Origin: Symbiodinium natans
Taxonomy: Eukaryota > Sar > Dinophyceae > Suessiales > Symbiodiniaceae
Length of the DNA: 64,000 nucleotides
Direction of reading: 5' to 3'
Assembly: GCA_905221605.1 (NCBI GenBank)
Contig: CAJNDS010001946.1
Span: 560,736-624,735, forward strand
The notes below the pieces were generated by a model that was not told the DNA's origin, searched no databases, and saw nothing but the letters and a program-made list of their open reading frames with translations. Positions 22,706 through 33,472 of this stretch are shown in pieces; position 1 is the stretch's first letter; each line of letters opens with the position of its first letter. Made by a program: the position numbers and the translations under genes.

Positions 22706-25003
22706 ATGGCCGCAGCCCTGGCCTCAAGGGCCAGGGGGGCTGTGGTTGGAGGTTTGGTGGCCGACGCAGCGGCCGTTCCGTGTCATTGGTGCTATGACAC
22801 CACGAAGCTTGCAGAGCACCTAAAGACTGCTCGCCGAGGCCCGGCCTTCTGCGACCCACCAGGGAACGTTTTCTACACACCCCCATCTGGTGGCTTTAGC
22901 TGCTATGGCGATCAGACCATGACACTGCTCGAGTCCTTGGTTGCCTGTGAGGGCAAGTTGGACGTGGAGGACTACGCCACTCGCCTGGAAAGCAAGTTTG
23001 GCAAAGCCAGTGCTTACGAGGTGGAGGCCGTGGATCCAGAAAACTGGCCGGAGCTCAAGACGAACCCGACCGACGCAGATGGTAACGTGATTGAGGCCGA
23101 AAGGAAGTGGAGCATGCCGCTGCCAGGGCCGTGGCGCCACGGCTCAATCAAGAAGTTTCTCAAGCAGCGCGTGGTCGAGAAGAAGCAGTTCCCAGAGTGT
23201 GGTGCTTCCGATGAGCAGGCCAAGAGAGACAACTTCTTCATGCATACCATTGCATACCCCTACAATAAACCTCCACAAGATGGGCGACGTCTTGGCTCAC
23301 TGCAATATGTTTACGGCAGTACCCTATATAGGCCGCTTCCGAGGCAAAAGCATCTGCGAAACTAGGGTTCCGCCAAAAAATAGCAGGTGGTAAATAACAT
23401 GCTTGTGGACTCACAGAGGGTGCCAAACGCTGGGTTCCGAGCACGTTCCATACTCGAAATCGTGCTCCTGCCTAGGACACGAGCGTTTTTTGATGTTTGC
23501 ATCGCTCCGTGTCGCAAAAATGCGCAGGCTTTGAACGGGTTTGCTTCGGGCGTCCAGTCGAAGTAGGGGGAGTTGCATTTTTCGGGGTTCAAGATGGCGC
23601 TCTTGCCTAGGTTCCGTGAGCATTTTCCTCGTCAAGTAGAAGCTGTCTTTCGTCATTTTTTTTGTCCCCTGGAGTTCTCAAGGAGTGTTTCTAGACGAGG
23701 GGTCTGGGAGTGCTTTTTTGGGGCATCATGAAGTTGTTTTGGAGTGTACTATGGAAACAGCCATGGACTGAGACGGATTTTTCGGTAGCCCCGTCATTTT
23801 GTAAAGAGCCATGGGCTGGGGCGAATCCCTCGCTTGCTGCCTCTAGTCGCCGACCCTCTCATTTTACAGAGATTTTATTCGCAGCCGTCCCAAGTGTCCA
23901 AGTGGACACATGATTCAAGAGCTTAGTTTCTCGTTAACATGAGTGGGACAGTCTCCTTAGGACTGCCTAACGGGCCTAACGGATGCCTAGATTCCAGATG
24001 TTTTTAAACAGCTGCAGCTGTCGGAAATTTCGGAAGTAAGGCTCTTCTGAACTGTTGTACACTGCAGAGATCTGTACACTACTTGAGTTTGCAGATGCCA
24101 GGTGGACGGCTGCTGCAAGGTTGCTCCTCTTGTGGCTCTCTTGGCTGGTTCTCAACAATTGTTGCCCAGTGTGGATACTGCCGTCCGAGTCACACAGAAC
24201 ACCGACAAAGCGTCGGCGTTTGCCTGTGGATTTGCGCGTGTCCTTGAGAAGTTGGTTCTTGGAACGCCCACCGTCAGTGAGGCCATCTCGGCAGCCCAAG
24301 CAGACCTGGCAAATCCGGAACGTGCCTTCAAGACCGCCCTTGATGACGATGTGGCCGCCAACCTTGGCCGGGTGGTGGGCGAATTTTCCGGCATGCCGCA
24401 CATAGAGGTTGGCATGAAGCTGAAGCCTGAATCCGCAGGATTTCCATTTGCTGGCCTTGCCTGATCTTTACCTCAAGCAGTGGTTTTACCACTGCACTGC
24501 GCGCAGGAACCTGATTACAAGCAGGCTGTTGAGGAGAGCATAAGAACTGGAGGCTGCACTGCCAGCCGAGCTACCCTTGCTGGCGCGTGCTACGGCTCCA
24601 TTGGCACGGACCTCATGATTCCAGAAGAATGGATTGCCAACACCAGTGAGGGAGCTCGGCTCAAGGACTCCGACTCCAATGCATCTTTTGTGCGCTTGCA
24701 CAACCTCGCACGCTCAACTCTCGTTCACTCGCTGTGGGTTTCACTCGCGCTCGCACTCTTGCACTCACTCCTTGATACTTTCAAACTACTTGAGGCAGAT
24801 TCCTGTACTTATTTGCAAGGTTGGTTCCTCTGGAGCATGTGTTGCATGTGTTGCAGCATGTGTCGGAGCATGTGTTGTGACAGAGGCCCCTCCCATGTTT
24901 GTGACATCCCGGATGCGATTGCATTCAGGACCTGGTGGCCAAGCTTGTCGACCTTCGTGAGAAGGTTGCCACCGACTCCACGGTCTGCTGCGGAGCGATG
25001 TAG
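22706..25003 (+). CDS. ADP-ribosylglycohydrolase / J1-crystallin-like protein, four exons
   Basis: E1 22706-23223 (ATG; GAVVGGLVADAAAVPCHWCY, then CYGDQTMTLLESL). E2 24095-24458 (VAPLVALLAGSQQLLPSVDT, then AVRVTQNTDKASAFACGFAR). E3 24507-24647 (DYKQAVEESIRTGGCTASRA, then GACYGSIGTDLMIPEEW). E4 24929-25003 (DLVAKLVDLREKVATDS, TAG). The order matches the all-helical ADP-ribosylglycohydrolase fold. The family removes ADP-ribose from proteins using two metal ions. The N-terminal GDQT metal motif is present, but the C-terminal GGDTDT-type motif reads GGCTASR, as in crystallin-like members, so catalysis is doubtful. The E1, E2 and E3 donors appear to be GA, GC and GA. The 0.87-kb intron 1 contains a dispersed repeat. 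Confidence 0.8.
23415..23560 (+). repeat. Dispersed repeat, copy 1 (in intron of ADP-ribosylglycohydrolase gene)
   Basis: Shares CGAAATCGTGCT and GCGTTTTTTGA-like and TCGCTCC.GTCGC blocks, in the same order and orientation, with 52312-52470. The identity is moderate. Confidence 0.55.
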
Positions 25004-25679
25004 CCGCAATGTAGCCATCAGTTTTTCCTGCATGCGCCACGCGGTTTTGGATCTCATCGCGACTAATGACCCTGTAGATGACCTCACCAACGTCACAAAA
25101 GGTCCCGAAATTGTGGAGCGATGTAGGGCGTCGAGAGCATCGGATAGATTCAGCTTTCCCCAAGCTCTATACTCTATACATAAGGTCTCGAGTCGGCTCT
25201 TAGGGGCTCTTAGGGGCTGTTTCTAAGAAGTTCCGTTCATTGGGATGCAGAGTGCATTCAGATTCTGTGGAATGTAGTTGTTCTGAGTTGCGAACCATGT
25301 TTGGAGATTCAGATGTTGGCCTCATCCATTCCAAGCCTGCTTGGCCTTGCCATTGCGGCCGCAAGCGGTGCGCTGGCTGCACGGTGTTTGATCCCTTGCC
25401 TCTGCATGTACATAGTGAGAAGGGCCTACGGCATCCCACGATGCCTGATGAGGTTGGACCTTTGACAGTCCATGCGCAGGCGAGTTCTTAAACACAGCAG
25501 GTGGCCAATGATGCCATGCCAAAACTAGCGGTTGTATGGTTTTCCGAACCACTGAAGCATGATTGGATGACAGCGTTGCTGCTGCGAACCTTGTGGTGCC
25601 TGCGCGGCATCCAGGGATGTGATGGAGCAGTGACTCTTTAGCATTTTATGTTTCTGGTGGGCTCGACAAAGCCTGGCTG
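25004..25679. other. No gene seen
   Basis: GGAGCGATGTAG occurs twice (24992 and 25118). The ORF 25240-25491 is Cys/His-rich without a recognisable domain. Confidence 0.3.
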
Positions 25680-26309
25680 ATGAGGCCAAGACAGTCTGAA
25701 AGACAGAGCCACAACGCGTCGGACCAAAGCCCGTGCTGTTGTACACCGATGTACGCCGTGGGTCCACTTGGCAGTACTCCCAATCCCCAGTCGTGTTTGC
25801 TCTGCCAGGAGTGGAAGTTGGATATATCCTGCTTCGTCCACACTGCCGTTGCCGAGAGGAAGGCAGGTGACTATCGCAAAGATGTGGATCGTTTGGGGAT
25901 GTATTCGCCTGTTTTCCTTGCTTCATCCATCCATGGCATAGCTGAACCTGCGCTCAAGTCGCGAGAGCTGTTGTTGGGGGAGCTGGAGCCGAGCTGATCC
26001 GTCCGGAGGAGTGTGGGAGAAGGAGGGGGTAAGTCCCAGACAGAGTCCTGTGTTTTTACTACACTGTGGGGCCGGAGTAGGAGGGAATCGTGCGGGGGCG
26101 TGTAGAAACCAAGCCGACTGGTCGTCCTGTTTAACCTTCGTCGACCCACCACACCTCTACATTCCGAGCAGGCATTGGATCTCATCGAGGGTGCCGTGGC
26201 CACTTCCAGGCCCGACTTGGCCCGACTGCTGTGCAGGACACTCGAGGATACGCACTATGAATCTTACGACCCCAAACCCACCAAGAGCGAAGAAAGCTCC
26301 GGGCCATGA
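25680..26309 (+). CDS. Unknown gene, one weak and one strong C-terminal exon
   Basis: The strong exon is 26172-26309. After GAGCAG it reads ALDLIEGAVATSRPDLARLL, then LEDTHYESYDPKPTKSEESS, and ends at TGA. The weak upstream segment 25810-25997 (VAERKAGDYRKDVDRLGMYS, ELLLGELEPS) may be an earlier exon. Acidic Ser-rich C-terminus; the family is not recognised. Confidence 0.5.
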
Positions 26310-26412
26310 GCTGTCAAACATCCACGCAAGGTACTCGTAGCACATCACAGCATACTACGGCTCACGACCATTCACGGCCCAAATTTCAAAGCCGGCTAGT
26401 CCTGAACGCTAG

Positions 26413-26540
26413 AAATCCATTTGCTCAGACAGCGCCTTGCTGGCGGATCGTTGGAGGAGGAGGACACTCCTATCTCTCGTGAGTCGGGCCGGGCAGGGAT
26501 CGGGACAGCGTTTCAACAAGAGTCGGAGTGCTTGTGGTGA
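26413..26540 (+). CDS. C-terminal exon, unknown
   Basis: After CGCTAG, the frame reads IHLLRQRLAGGSLEEEDTPI, then ESGRAGIGTAFQQESECLW, and stops at TGA. In another frame, downstream DNA at 26550-26700 reads QAKFWHEAPSQPCLRDGHNQ, so the exon assignment is uncertain. Confidence 0.4.
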
Positions 26541-27941
26541 TACAGATGCTTGGCAGCAACCTGTTCAAGCGAAATTCTGGCATGAAGCACCATCTCAACC
26601 GTGTCTACGGGACGGTCATAATCAGGAGGAGCTCCTGTCAGATGGTTTGCTGCCGCCGAATCTGCAGATGGCGGTTACGCTCAGACGTGCACCTTGGACG
26701 GTCAGGCAGAAGCTGATTGGCAGAAGCTGATTGGCCAATAGAGTGCCAATAGGTCAATTGGCCAAATTTCGCATTTTAAGCATATTTTCTGTTTTTAAGC
26801 GAATGCAGCAAGTTAAGTGCACAGACGGCCGAGGATGAAAAGAACACCTTGAAAGAGCTACAGGCTGGATTTCCGTGTGCACATGGTACCGTCTTGCATC
26901 AGCGGTACTCAGTACTCGTATGTGCTGCGGACATGTCGAAAGTGCAAGTTGGCACAATCATGAACTCTGCTAAACGCGGTTTGTGATTTGTGTGTATGGT
27001 ACTCAGAGACTGTCGTGAGACCTTTCTGAACGATGCCCGAGTGCGACTGCGACGAGCTGGGGCTATGTGGCGGTACTACCTCACGGACGCTTGGTCATGC
27101 AGTAGAGAGCTTGGGGTAGCAAGGTGACCAGCCAAAGGTATAAGCCATGAAAGGGGCAGTCGCATGGCCCAGTGGAAGATTTTCCTCAAGATGGTCATGC
27201 ACGGCGTGTGTCTAACTGACTTCAGCCTGACTGCAGATGGCGTAGTAGTCGCAACAATGTTCAAGATGTTAAGTGACAGCAATGCACACAGTACAGGCGA
27301 CAGGTCTCGGCAGGCTTTGCAATGTGATTCAACCTCAGGAGGAAGCAGTGGTGAAGTCGCGCTCAGAGCTGTGAGTGGCTGCGTTGCAGGAGAGAGGATG
27401 GTGATGGGCAGATGATGTCCAGAAGGAAGTCGAAGCAACCGCTCCATGAAGAAGCTACAGCCCAGGATCAAAGTTGAGCATCACTGCTCCCTTTCCCAAA
27501 TCCTGAGACGTCGATGAACAAGGAGTTGTTTTTGGAAGGGCCCCTGCCAAGCGAATGTGACTAGCTCAGTGAAGGAGAAGCGGTCAGAATTCAGACGAAA
27601 GAGCTGGAAGACTGGTTGGAAGAAACATTGCTGGCCTTGCTGAGGGCTGGTCATTCGTAACGGCACCGCACCAATGGGCAAACATTGCGATGTGCACGGT
27701 GTTATACGGTGTTGCCCGTTTGGTTAGGCCCTGTCAGGCTCCTCGATGTTTGTGGTTGCTCAGAGGCGCGACCCGCCATCTCGGCGACAACAGGAATAGC
27801 TGACCGATGAACAAGAGCAACAAGAGTGCAATGCTCACCTTTCGAGTCAACATGAAGGCCCCTACACGTGCGCCATGGCTCGGACGCGCCTCTCAGTGCA
27901 TCACACGGCGTTTTCAGACTCGGAGCTTACAATGATTCACA
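26541..27941. other. No firm gene over 1.4 kb
   Basis: Short direct repeats such as AGAAGCTGATTGGC (26709 and 26723) and weak ORFs only. Confidence 0.3.
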
Positions 27942-28088
27942 ATGGCCGCCATGTCTCTTGAGACATTCGTGAACTTCTTGCACCTCCTTCTGGCCCCGAA
28001 CCTTCTGCTGGAAGACAGCAGAGCCTCGGAGGCTCCTAGGCCCAAATCCCCATCACTGCACCTGTGCAGCCTGTGCACCTCTACTTGA
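27942..28088 (+). CDS. Small ORF or first exon, unknown
   Basis: ATGGCCGCCATG context at 27942; 48 codons to TGA 28086-28088. It reads MAAMSLETFVNFLHLLLAPN, then LLEDSRASEAPRPKSPS. The amphipathic leader followed by a Pro/Ser tail could be a targeting peptide exon. No homology is recognised. Confidence 0.35.
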   Translation: MAAMSLETFVNFLHLLLAPNLLLEDSRASEAPRPKSPSLHLCSLCTST

Positions 28089-28774
28089 ACAGATGGAAGG
28101 CCAAAGTAGGGTGCACAGTGGCAACACCATCGACATCCTGCCCGCACTGCGCTGATGCTGGAGGAAGAGAGAGCACCGGCTGGCAGAGACAGAAACAGAG
28201 GGGCAATTTTTGTTCCTGGAAGTTGTTGATTGTCCGTGCCTGTTTTTGGGCATGCAGTCGTGACACGCGAAGCCGGTTACGACAGAGTCTGCTAGCTAGA
28301 CCTAACACATCGAAGATGTTTTGGGCTCTCGAAATGCTACGTGTTTTCAGAGAGTGAGAGCCGCAGAGCTATTGCTGACAGCAGCAGTTTGAGTCTGCTA
28401 AGCCAATGACATGTCAACTTTGACATTGCTGTGCTAGGACAGTCTTGTCAGTGCAGGTCCATGCAGTGCCAAGATGGAAGGAAGCATATGGCATAACTGT
28501 CAGACCCTCTAGTGTGAGGTGCAGCGTTGCAGCAACTACTCTGGCTATCCACCGCATCGTGCGCAGATCGAAGGCGCCCTGGAGGGAATATAATGCAGGA
28601 TTTTTGCGCTAGCTTTGAACCAGCCAGCGCGATGCTTGTCAGCACAGCTGTCTCCAACCTAGTGTGCCACAAGTCTTCGCGGTTTGCCTGAACCATCCTG
28701 CGAAGTCACCCTCAACTCACAGATTTTCCCATTGACCACTGAATCATTGACCATCCCTGACCCTGATCCTGCAG

Positions 28775-28965
28775 GGCTTCCGGCAGCTGGAAGCGAGCCT
28801 TCGCTGAAATTCATAGAGGTTCCAGCTTACGGGCACTTGCGACTTCGTGATGCGTCATGGGCCTCTTCTTAGCTGCGTTCCTTCCAAGAACTGAAACCTG
28901 AAACCCACAGCGCCGCAGTGTTCAGGCCTGGAGCGTCCTTCTACCGCTTCAGGCAGTGCGAATAG
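28775..28965 (+). CDS. Two candidate exons ending in a stop, unknown
   Basis: 28775 follows CTGCAG and reads SEPSLKFIEVPAYGHLRLRD. 28873-28965 follows CTTCTTAG, reads LRSFQELKPETHSAAVFRPG then FYRFRQCE, and ends at TAG. Clear acceptors, good composition, unknown family. Confidence 0.4.
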
Positions 28966-29532
28966 ATGGCTGAGTCGCAGTGGTTTGCAGGGATTTGGAC
29001 CCATTAGTCCCATTAGTCGTATTGACGAGATCGAAGGGCTTATCCCGGATGCATGTTGCAGAGATTCAGGTTTTGAGATTGCTGTATGCTGCGCAAGTCT
29101 CGCTGTCGGTTTGCAAGGGTCAGTAATGAAACCGACCAATCCCACAAGACAATGATAACATCCCTCATCCGCAAGTGCCGCAGCGTACTACAGAGTACCC
29201 AGAGGGATCCAGTGCTGTCCAGAAGAGACACTTTAGCTTCGACAAGCCCTCTCGCTTGACGATTCTTCTCACCATCTTTCGCAGTGTGTCTTGTCTGCTG
29301 GGGCTTGCCCCTAGGGCTGCAGAGGTGGCATCGGTGTAGAAACAGCCCTCCACCCTCTCTCAACTCTCAACATCTTTAAGACGACATTCAAACCTCAAAC
29401 CCATCACCCATCAATCCGCAAGCCTTCCCAGACACACCCCTCCTCCAAATCTCCCAAATGCCCCAATGCAGAAGGACCTCTCCAGGGAAGAAGGGCGATT
29501 CGAGCACCCCGCCCGGAAGGACCAAAGGGGGC

Positions 29533-29897
29533 TTCCAAAGGGGCCCCGAAGTCCTCCGGGATGTGGAGGCGCGTCAGCTTCACTTCATGGACTGGTGCTC
29601 GGATGTGCAGCCGAAATAGATGCTTCTGTGCAGGTTCATGTATTTGTTCATGACTTGAGCTGACGGGGCTCCTATATTCGCTAACACCAGCACCAGAGGC
29701 TACTAAAACTTCGGGTGGGCCTCTGGGGCGTGTTTAATCTGCTGGCGATGGCCCTTGTCAGATTGACTGACCTGCAATGCCTGTGGGAGGCCTCCGAGCA
29801 GTTCTTCAAAGCAATGGATGCAGAGGCGCTGGGTTTCAGTCGCTGGCCCGCGAAAATCCCGCCCCTGGAGTCGACTGGAGTCCACTTTATTATGTGA
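29533..29897 (+). CDS. Unknown gene, two exons
   Basis: 29533-29610 reads FQRGPEVLRDVEARQLHFMD and WCSDVQ. 29697-29897 follows CACCAG and reads RLLKLRVGLWGVFNLLAMAL, then VRLTDLQCLWEASEQFFKAM, ending at TGA 29895-29897. The second exon is markedly hydrophobic at first (possible membrane segment) and then amphipathic. Confidence 0.45.
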
Positions 29898-30314
29898 TGA
29901 TGGCTTTTCCTTCTGGCGAGCAGTAGGCCCGCGTGTTCCCTGTTAGCTAGATCCCGTGTGCGCTGCAAGGCTTCTCTACAAAGTATGGAGAATGCAGCCA
30001 CCTCAGAACTAAAGCCTCGGTCGTCGCTCCAGTCTCGTGCTGCAGCCAAGAGCACTCAGCATAGTATCGTCCGGCAACGAAGGGACAGAGACTTAGAGAC
30101 TTAGAGACTTCACAGTGCTGCGGCCGTTCCGCTTCCAGGCTGTGGCATCCCTTTGTGCCGGTTACCCTCTGGGCTGCGTTCTTGCCATTTGTGCAGCGGT
30201 GGGGCCCTCGTGGAGTCCATGAGCAAATCCGTTTTTGTATCGTCTCTTCGGCAACAGCTGTTCTAGGATGTCCTAGTATCATGATTCAATGAGAGATTGA
30301 CTCGTGCTCCGCAG

Positions 30315-30488
30315 TTTCCTAGAGATGGCGAGCTGGAGCCGGGATGTTCTGATGCTGAGAGCATCAGGTCCTTGATCATAGACTCGCATCATGACCCTAT
30401 TCCTGCAACTCAGCCAGGCGGCAATGCTCTGCTCATGGACGCTAATGATGACCTTGCTCTTGCAACACAGCTGGACAGTGATGATTAA
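30315..30488 (+). CDS. Acidic C-terminal exon with a UIM-like motif
   Basis: After CTCCGCAG, 57 codons lead to TAA 30486-30488: FPRDGELEPGCSDAESIRSL, then NDDLALATQLDSDD. The last segment resembles a ubiquitin-interacting motif (acidic, Ala-Leu-rich helix), but the canonical Ser is Asp here. The upstream exon of this gene is not identified; the hydrophobic exon at 29697 ends in a stop and probably belongs to another gene. Confidence 0.45.
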   Translation, partial: FPRDGELEPGCSDAESIRSLIIDSHHDPIPATQPGGNALLMDANDDLALATQLDSDD

Positions 30489-30803
30489 GACTTGCCACCG
30501 ACAAGTAGTGGAGACCCACGCAGACCTCTCCGACGAAATTGCTAGAATCAGGGCTTGCACGCATCACAGTGAATTTGGAATTGAAATCGTTGGACTCAAA
30601 GAACTTGCAAGGACGCGATCGGCCGCTGTCCGGCCGGAAAAGTATCTAAGTACTACTAATCTCAGGCTCCGCCGCTTCTATGATGTTCAGCTTGCTTCAC
30701 GAAGCTTACTGCAAGAATATGTAACAAGCACTGTTCTTGCCGGAGAATTTCACGAACACTGAATTTTACGGTGAAATTTACCAGGTCTAGGGTGTGCGGT
30801 CAG

Positions 30804-31173
30804 AGTCGCCGCCGGTCACTGGCTTATTAATTCATGCTCAAGCTTGTCGCAAGGTCCGCCACCGCTGGCACCACTTACCCAAACAGGCTCGGCTGCTGAC
30901 ACTTTCATTGAAGCTGCTCGTGCTGACGTCGTATGTTGTTCCCATCCCCAAGACGATGAGAACAAGCGCTGCCTGTGACCCCCCAAATCTCGCAGCAGTC
31001 GTAGTCACCGAGTACCTGTGAAGTCTGCCATTCTTGGCATCCCGACGGAAAAGCCTTTTCTTCGAGGAGCGCGGCAAGATTCTGCTCGTGCTCCGGATGC
31101 TTCGTCTGCTGGACGCCTCGGCGCCTGGGACTTACAGCAGCTTGCAACCTTGCAGGATGTCGCTGAAACCTAG
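30804..31173 (+). CDS. C-terminal coding frame of about 122 codons interrupted by one TGA
   Basis: After GGTCAG, the frame from 30805 reads VAAGHWLINSCSSLSQGPPP, then ADTFIEAARADVVCCSHPQD, to TGA at 30976-30978. It continues in the same frame as SRSSRSHRVPVKSAILGIPT, then GRLGAWDLQQLATLQDVAET, to TAG 31171-31173. Both halves have strong coding character. The TGA lies within a 21-nt GTGACC...CGCAG segment that could be removed without changing frame. Alternatives are a nonsense mutation or selenocysteine. Unknown family. Confidence 0.5.
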
Positions 31174-31177
31174 GGAA

Positions 31178-31355
31178 CATAATACATATATATATATAGA
31201 GAGAGATTTTACCCATATATATATATATAAATATTTACATATTGGCATGTATGTATAATATACAACATGTACAACAATCTACAAAACATATATAACCATA
31301 TATACACATATACATATATATATATGCTACCCCCCCCCCCCCCCCCCCCCCCCCC
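31178..31355. repeat. AT/TATG microsatellite followed by a C26 run
   Basis: (AT)n and ATATAC-type repeats at 31178-31326 run directly into 26 consecutive C (31330-31355). Strong strand asymmetry. Confidence 0.9.
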
Positions 31356-31599
31356 AGAACCCACCGTAAGCACAGTGTAAGGGGGCGGGGTGTTTTCCCG
31401 AAGGCTGCGACATAATAAGTGCCATATCTGGCGGGCCACCCCTTTATTCTGATGGGTAAGGGCAGTGTGGGGAGGTGGAGGTTGGACCCTCCCCGCCGGG
31501 TCGCACGCAGCAGAATTCACCAAGCTTTCATCCTAAATAATTTGAACACCAAGATAAGCCGTTTGTACGCGAAGTTGTTCTAGTAGCTGACAAACAAGC

Positions 31600-33100
31600 C
31601 CTTGGCTAAAACCTTCCAGAGTTCCACTAAACATTAAAGAGCTTCCCTATGTTTATTCGCTTAAAGTTTAGATACAGACCCTAAAGGTTTAGGCTTAAAC
31701 CTATTCCAAAGCCTTAAAGTTTCCCTCGCCACTAGAGAGAATTTAACTTAACCCTATTCGTTGACGGTTTAGGGTTTAGGCTGACAGCCTGTTCCAAAAC
31801 TTTAGATTTTCCCTCGCTACTAAAGTTCCGCTAACGCCCAGACCCTATTCCCACTATATCAACGCATATTGTTTACGAGTAGCATAGCCTATTTCTTCAA
31901 GGTTTAGACTGGCACCTGGTCCAAAATCTGTTGTTTTCTCTCGTCATTGAAGGCATTTCGCAAATGCCCAGACCCTATTCCCTAAAGACATTCTAATAAA
32001 ACCCAGACCCTATTCCCATACTTTCAACGAAAACTGTTTAGGAATATTCGTGCTTCCTATTCCTGAAAACCCTAAAATTTATTGAAGATTTAGGCTGAAA
32101 CCTAGTCCAGAACCTTAGGCTTCCCTCGCCACTGAGGGCATCTCGCTAAAGCACAGACCCTTGTCCCTCAGCTATAAAGCGCAGACCCTTGTTCCCACAC
32201 TTAAACGAACATTGGTGGTCAGGCAGCCTATCTCTTGAAGGTGTAGGCTGAAGCCCAGTCCAAAGCCTTATGTTTCCCCGAGTCACGAGATGCACTTCAC
32301 TAAAGACCATATTCCCTAAACAAATTTTACCAAAGCCCAGACCCTATATTCCCATACTTTCAACGGAAATTGTTTAGGAATGCTCAGCCTTCCTATTCCT
32401 GTAAAACATTTCCCTCGCCACTGAAGGCATTTCGCTATAGCCCAGACCCTTTCCCCTAAAGAACTTTTTCTAAAGCCCAGACGCTATTCCCATACTTTCA
32501 ACGAATATTGGTAGTCAGGCAGCCTACTTCTTGAAAGTTTAGGCTGAAGCCTAATCCAAAACCTTATGTTCCCCGCGTCGCTGAAGGCATTTCACTAAAG
32601 CCCAGACCCTCTTCCCCTAGGACATTTTACTGAAGCCCAGACCCTTTTCCCATACATTCAACGAATATTGTTTAGGAATAGTCATGCTTCCTATTCCTGT
32701 AAACCCTGTAAATCATTGAAGATTTCGTCTGAAACCCAGCCTATAAACTTGCGTCTCCCTCGCCACTGAAGGCATTTCGCTAAAGCCCACCCTTTTCCCT
32801 AAAGAACCTTTTTCTAAAGCCAGACCCTATTCCCATACTTTCAACGTATATTGTTTAGAATTATCTTGCTTCTGTGCCTGCGGGGTGTATCCTTCATGTT
32901 TAGGCCCACTCCTGTGAACCCTAATTGTTAAACATTCTGGCTGAAGCCTTGTCCAAAACCTTGCACTAAGACCCGATTGTTTCAATGGTTTTTGTTCAGG
33001 AATAATCATGCTTCGGTGCCTGCGGGGTCTTAATGTTTCAGCCCTATCTAAACCTTTGTTCCTAAAGCCTAAATTGTTTAGGGTTTAGGGGTAGGGTTTC
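31600..33100. repeat. Degenerate satellite, about 1.5 kb
   Basis: Recurring blocks are GCCCAGACCCTATTCCC, CATACTTTCAACGAATATTG, TTTAGGAATA.TC.TGCTTCC, GGCTGAA.CC.AGTCCA and CCCTCGCCACTGAAGGCATT. They repeat in order at intervals of roughly 130-180 bp with substitutions and deletions. No ORF of note. The flank at 33066-33110 carries TTTAGGG-like words. Confidence 0.8.
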
Positions 33101-33472
33101 GGGTTTAAATTTTGAGGTCCAGGGTTATTCTTGGTTCTTGGTTCGGACCCGGTTTTACTTAAAACGTGTAATTTCCAAATATGCGTATCAGAGTTTTCTG
33201 TGCTCATATTTATGTAGGACTTCTTGAGCTATAGTAAGAAATATGAACTTAATACTTTGCTGTATAGCGAACAACAAACCAAGACAGCTGCCCTGAATCT
33301 GACTGCATGAAATGACTCAAGTTTGCCCCCCCCCCCCCCACCCCCAAGAACTCATGGCGATGAGTTTCTTCCTTACGGTGGTTTTGGGGGGCAATCCAAC
33401 TCGGGGATTCTTGGTGCCCATGGTCTGGGCACCGTGTTAATTAACACGGGGCCCGTGCTAATTAACACGGCC

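Noticed and set aside
30976-30978. Selenocysteine at the in-frame TGA
   Set aside because: No SECIS-like structure could be recognised by eye and the context (CL-stop-PP) is not typical; kept only as an alternative.
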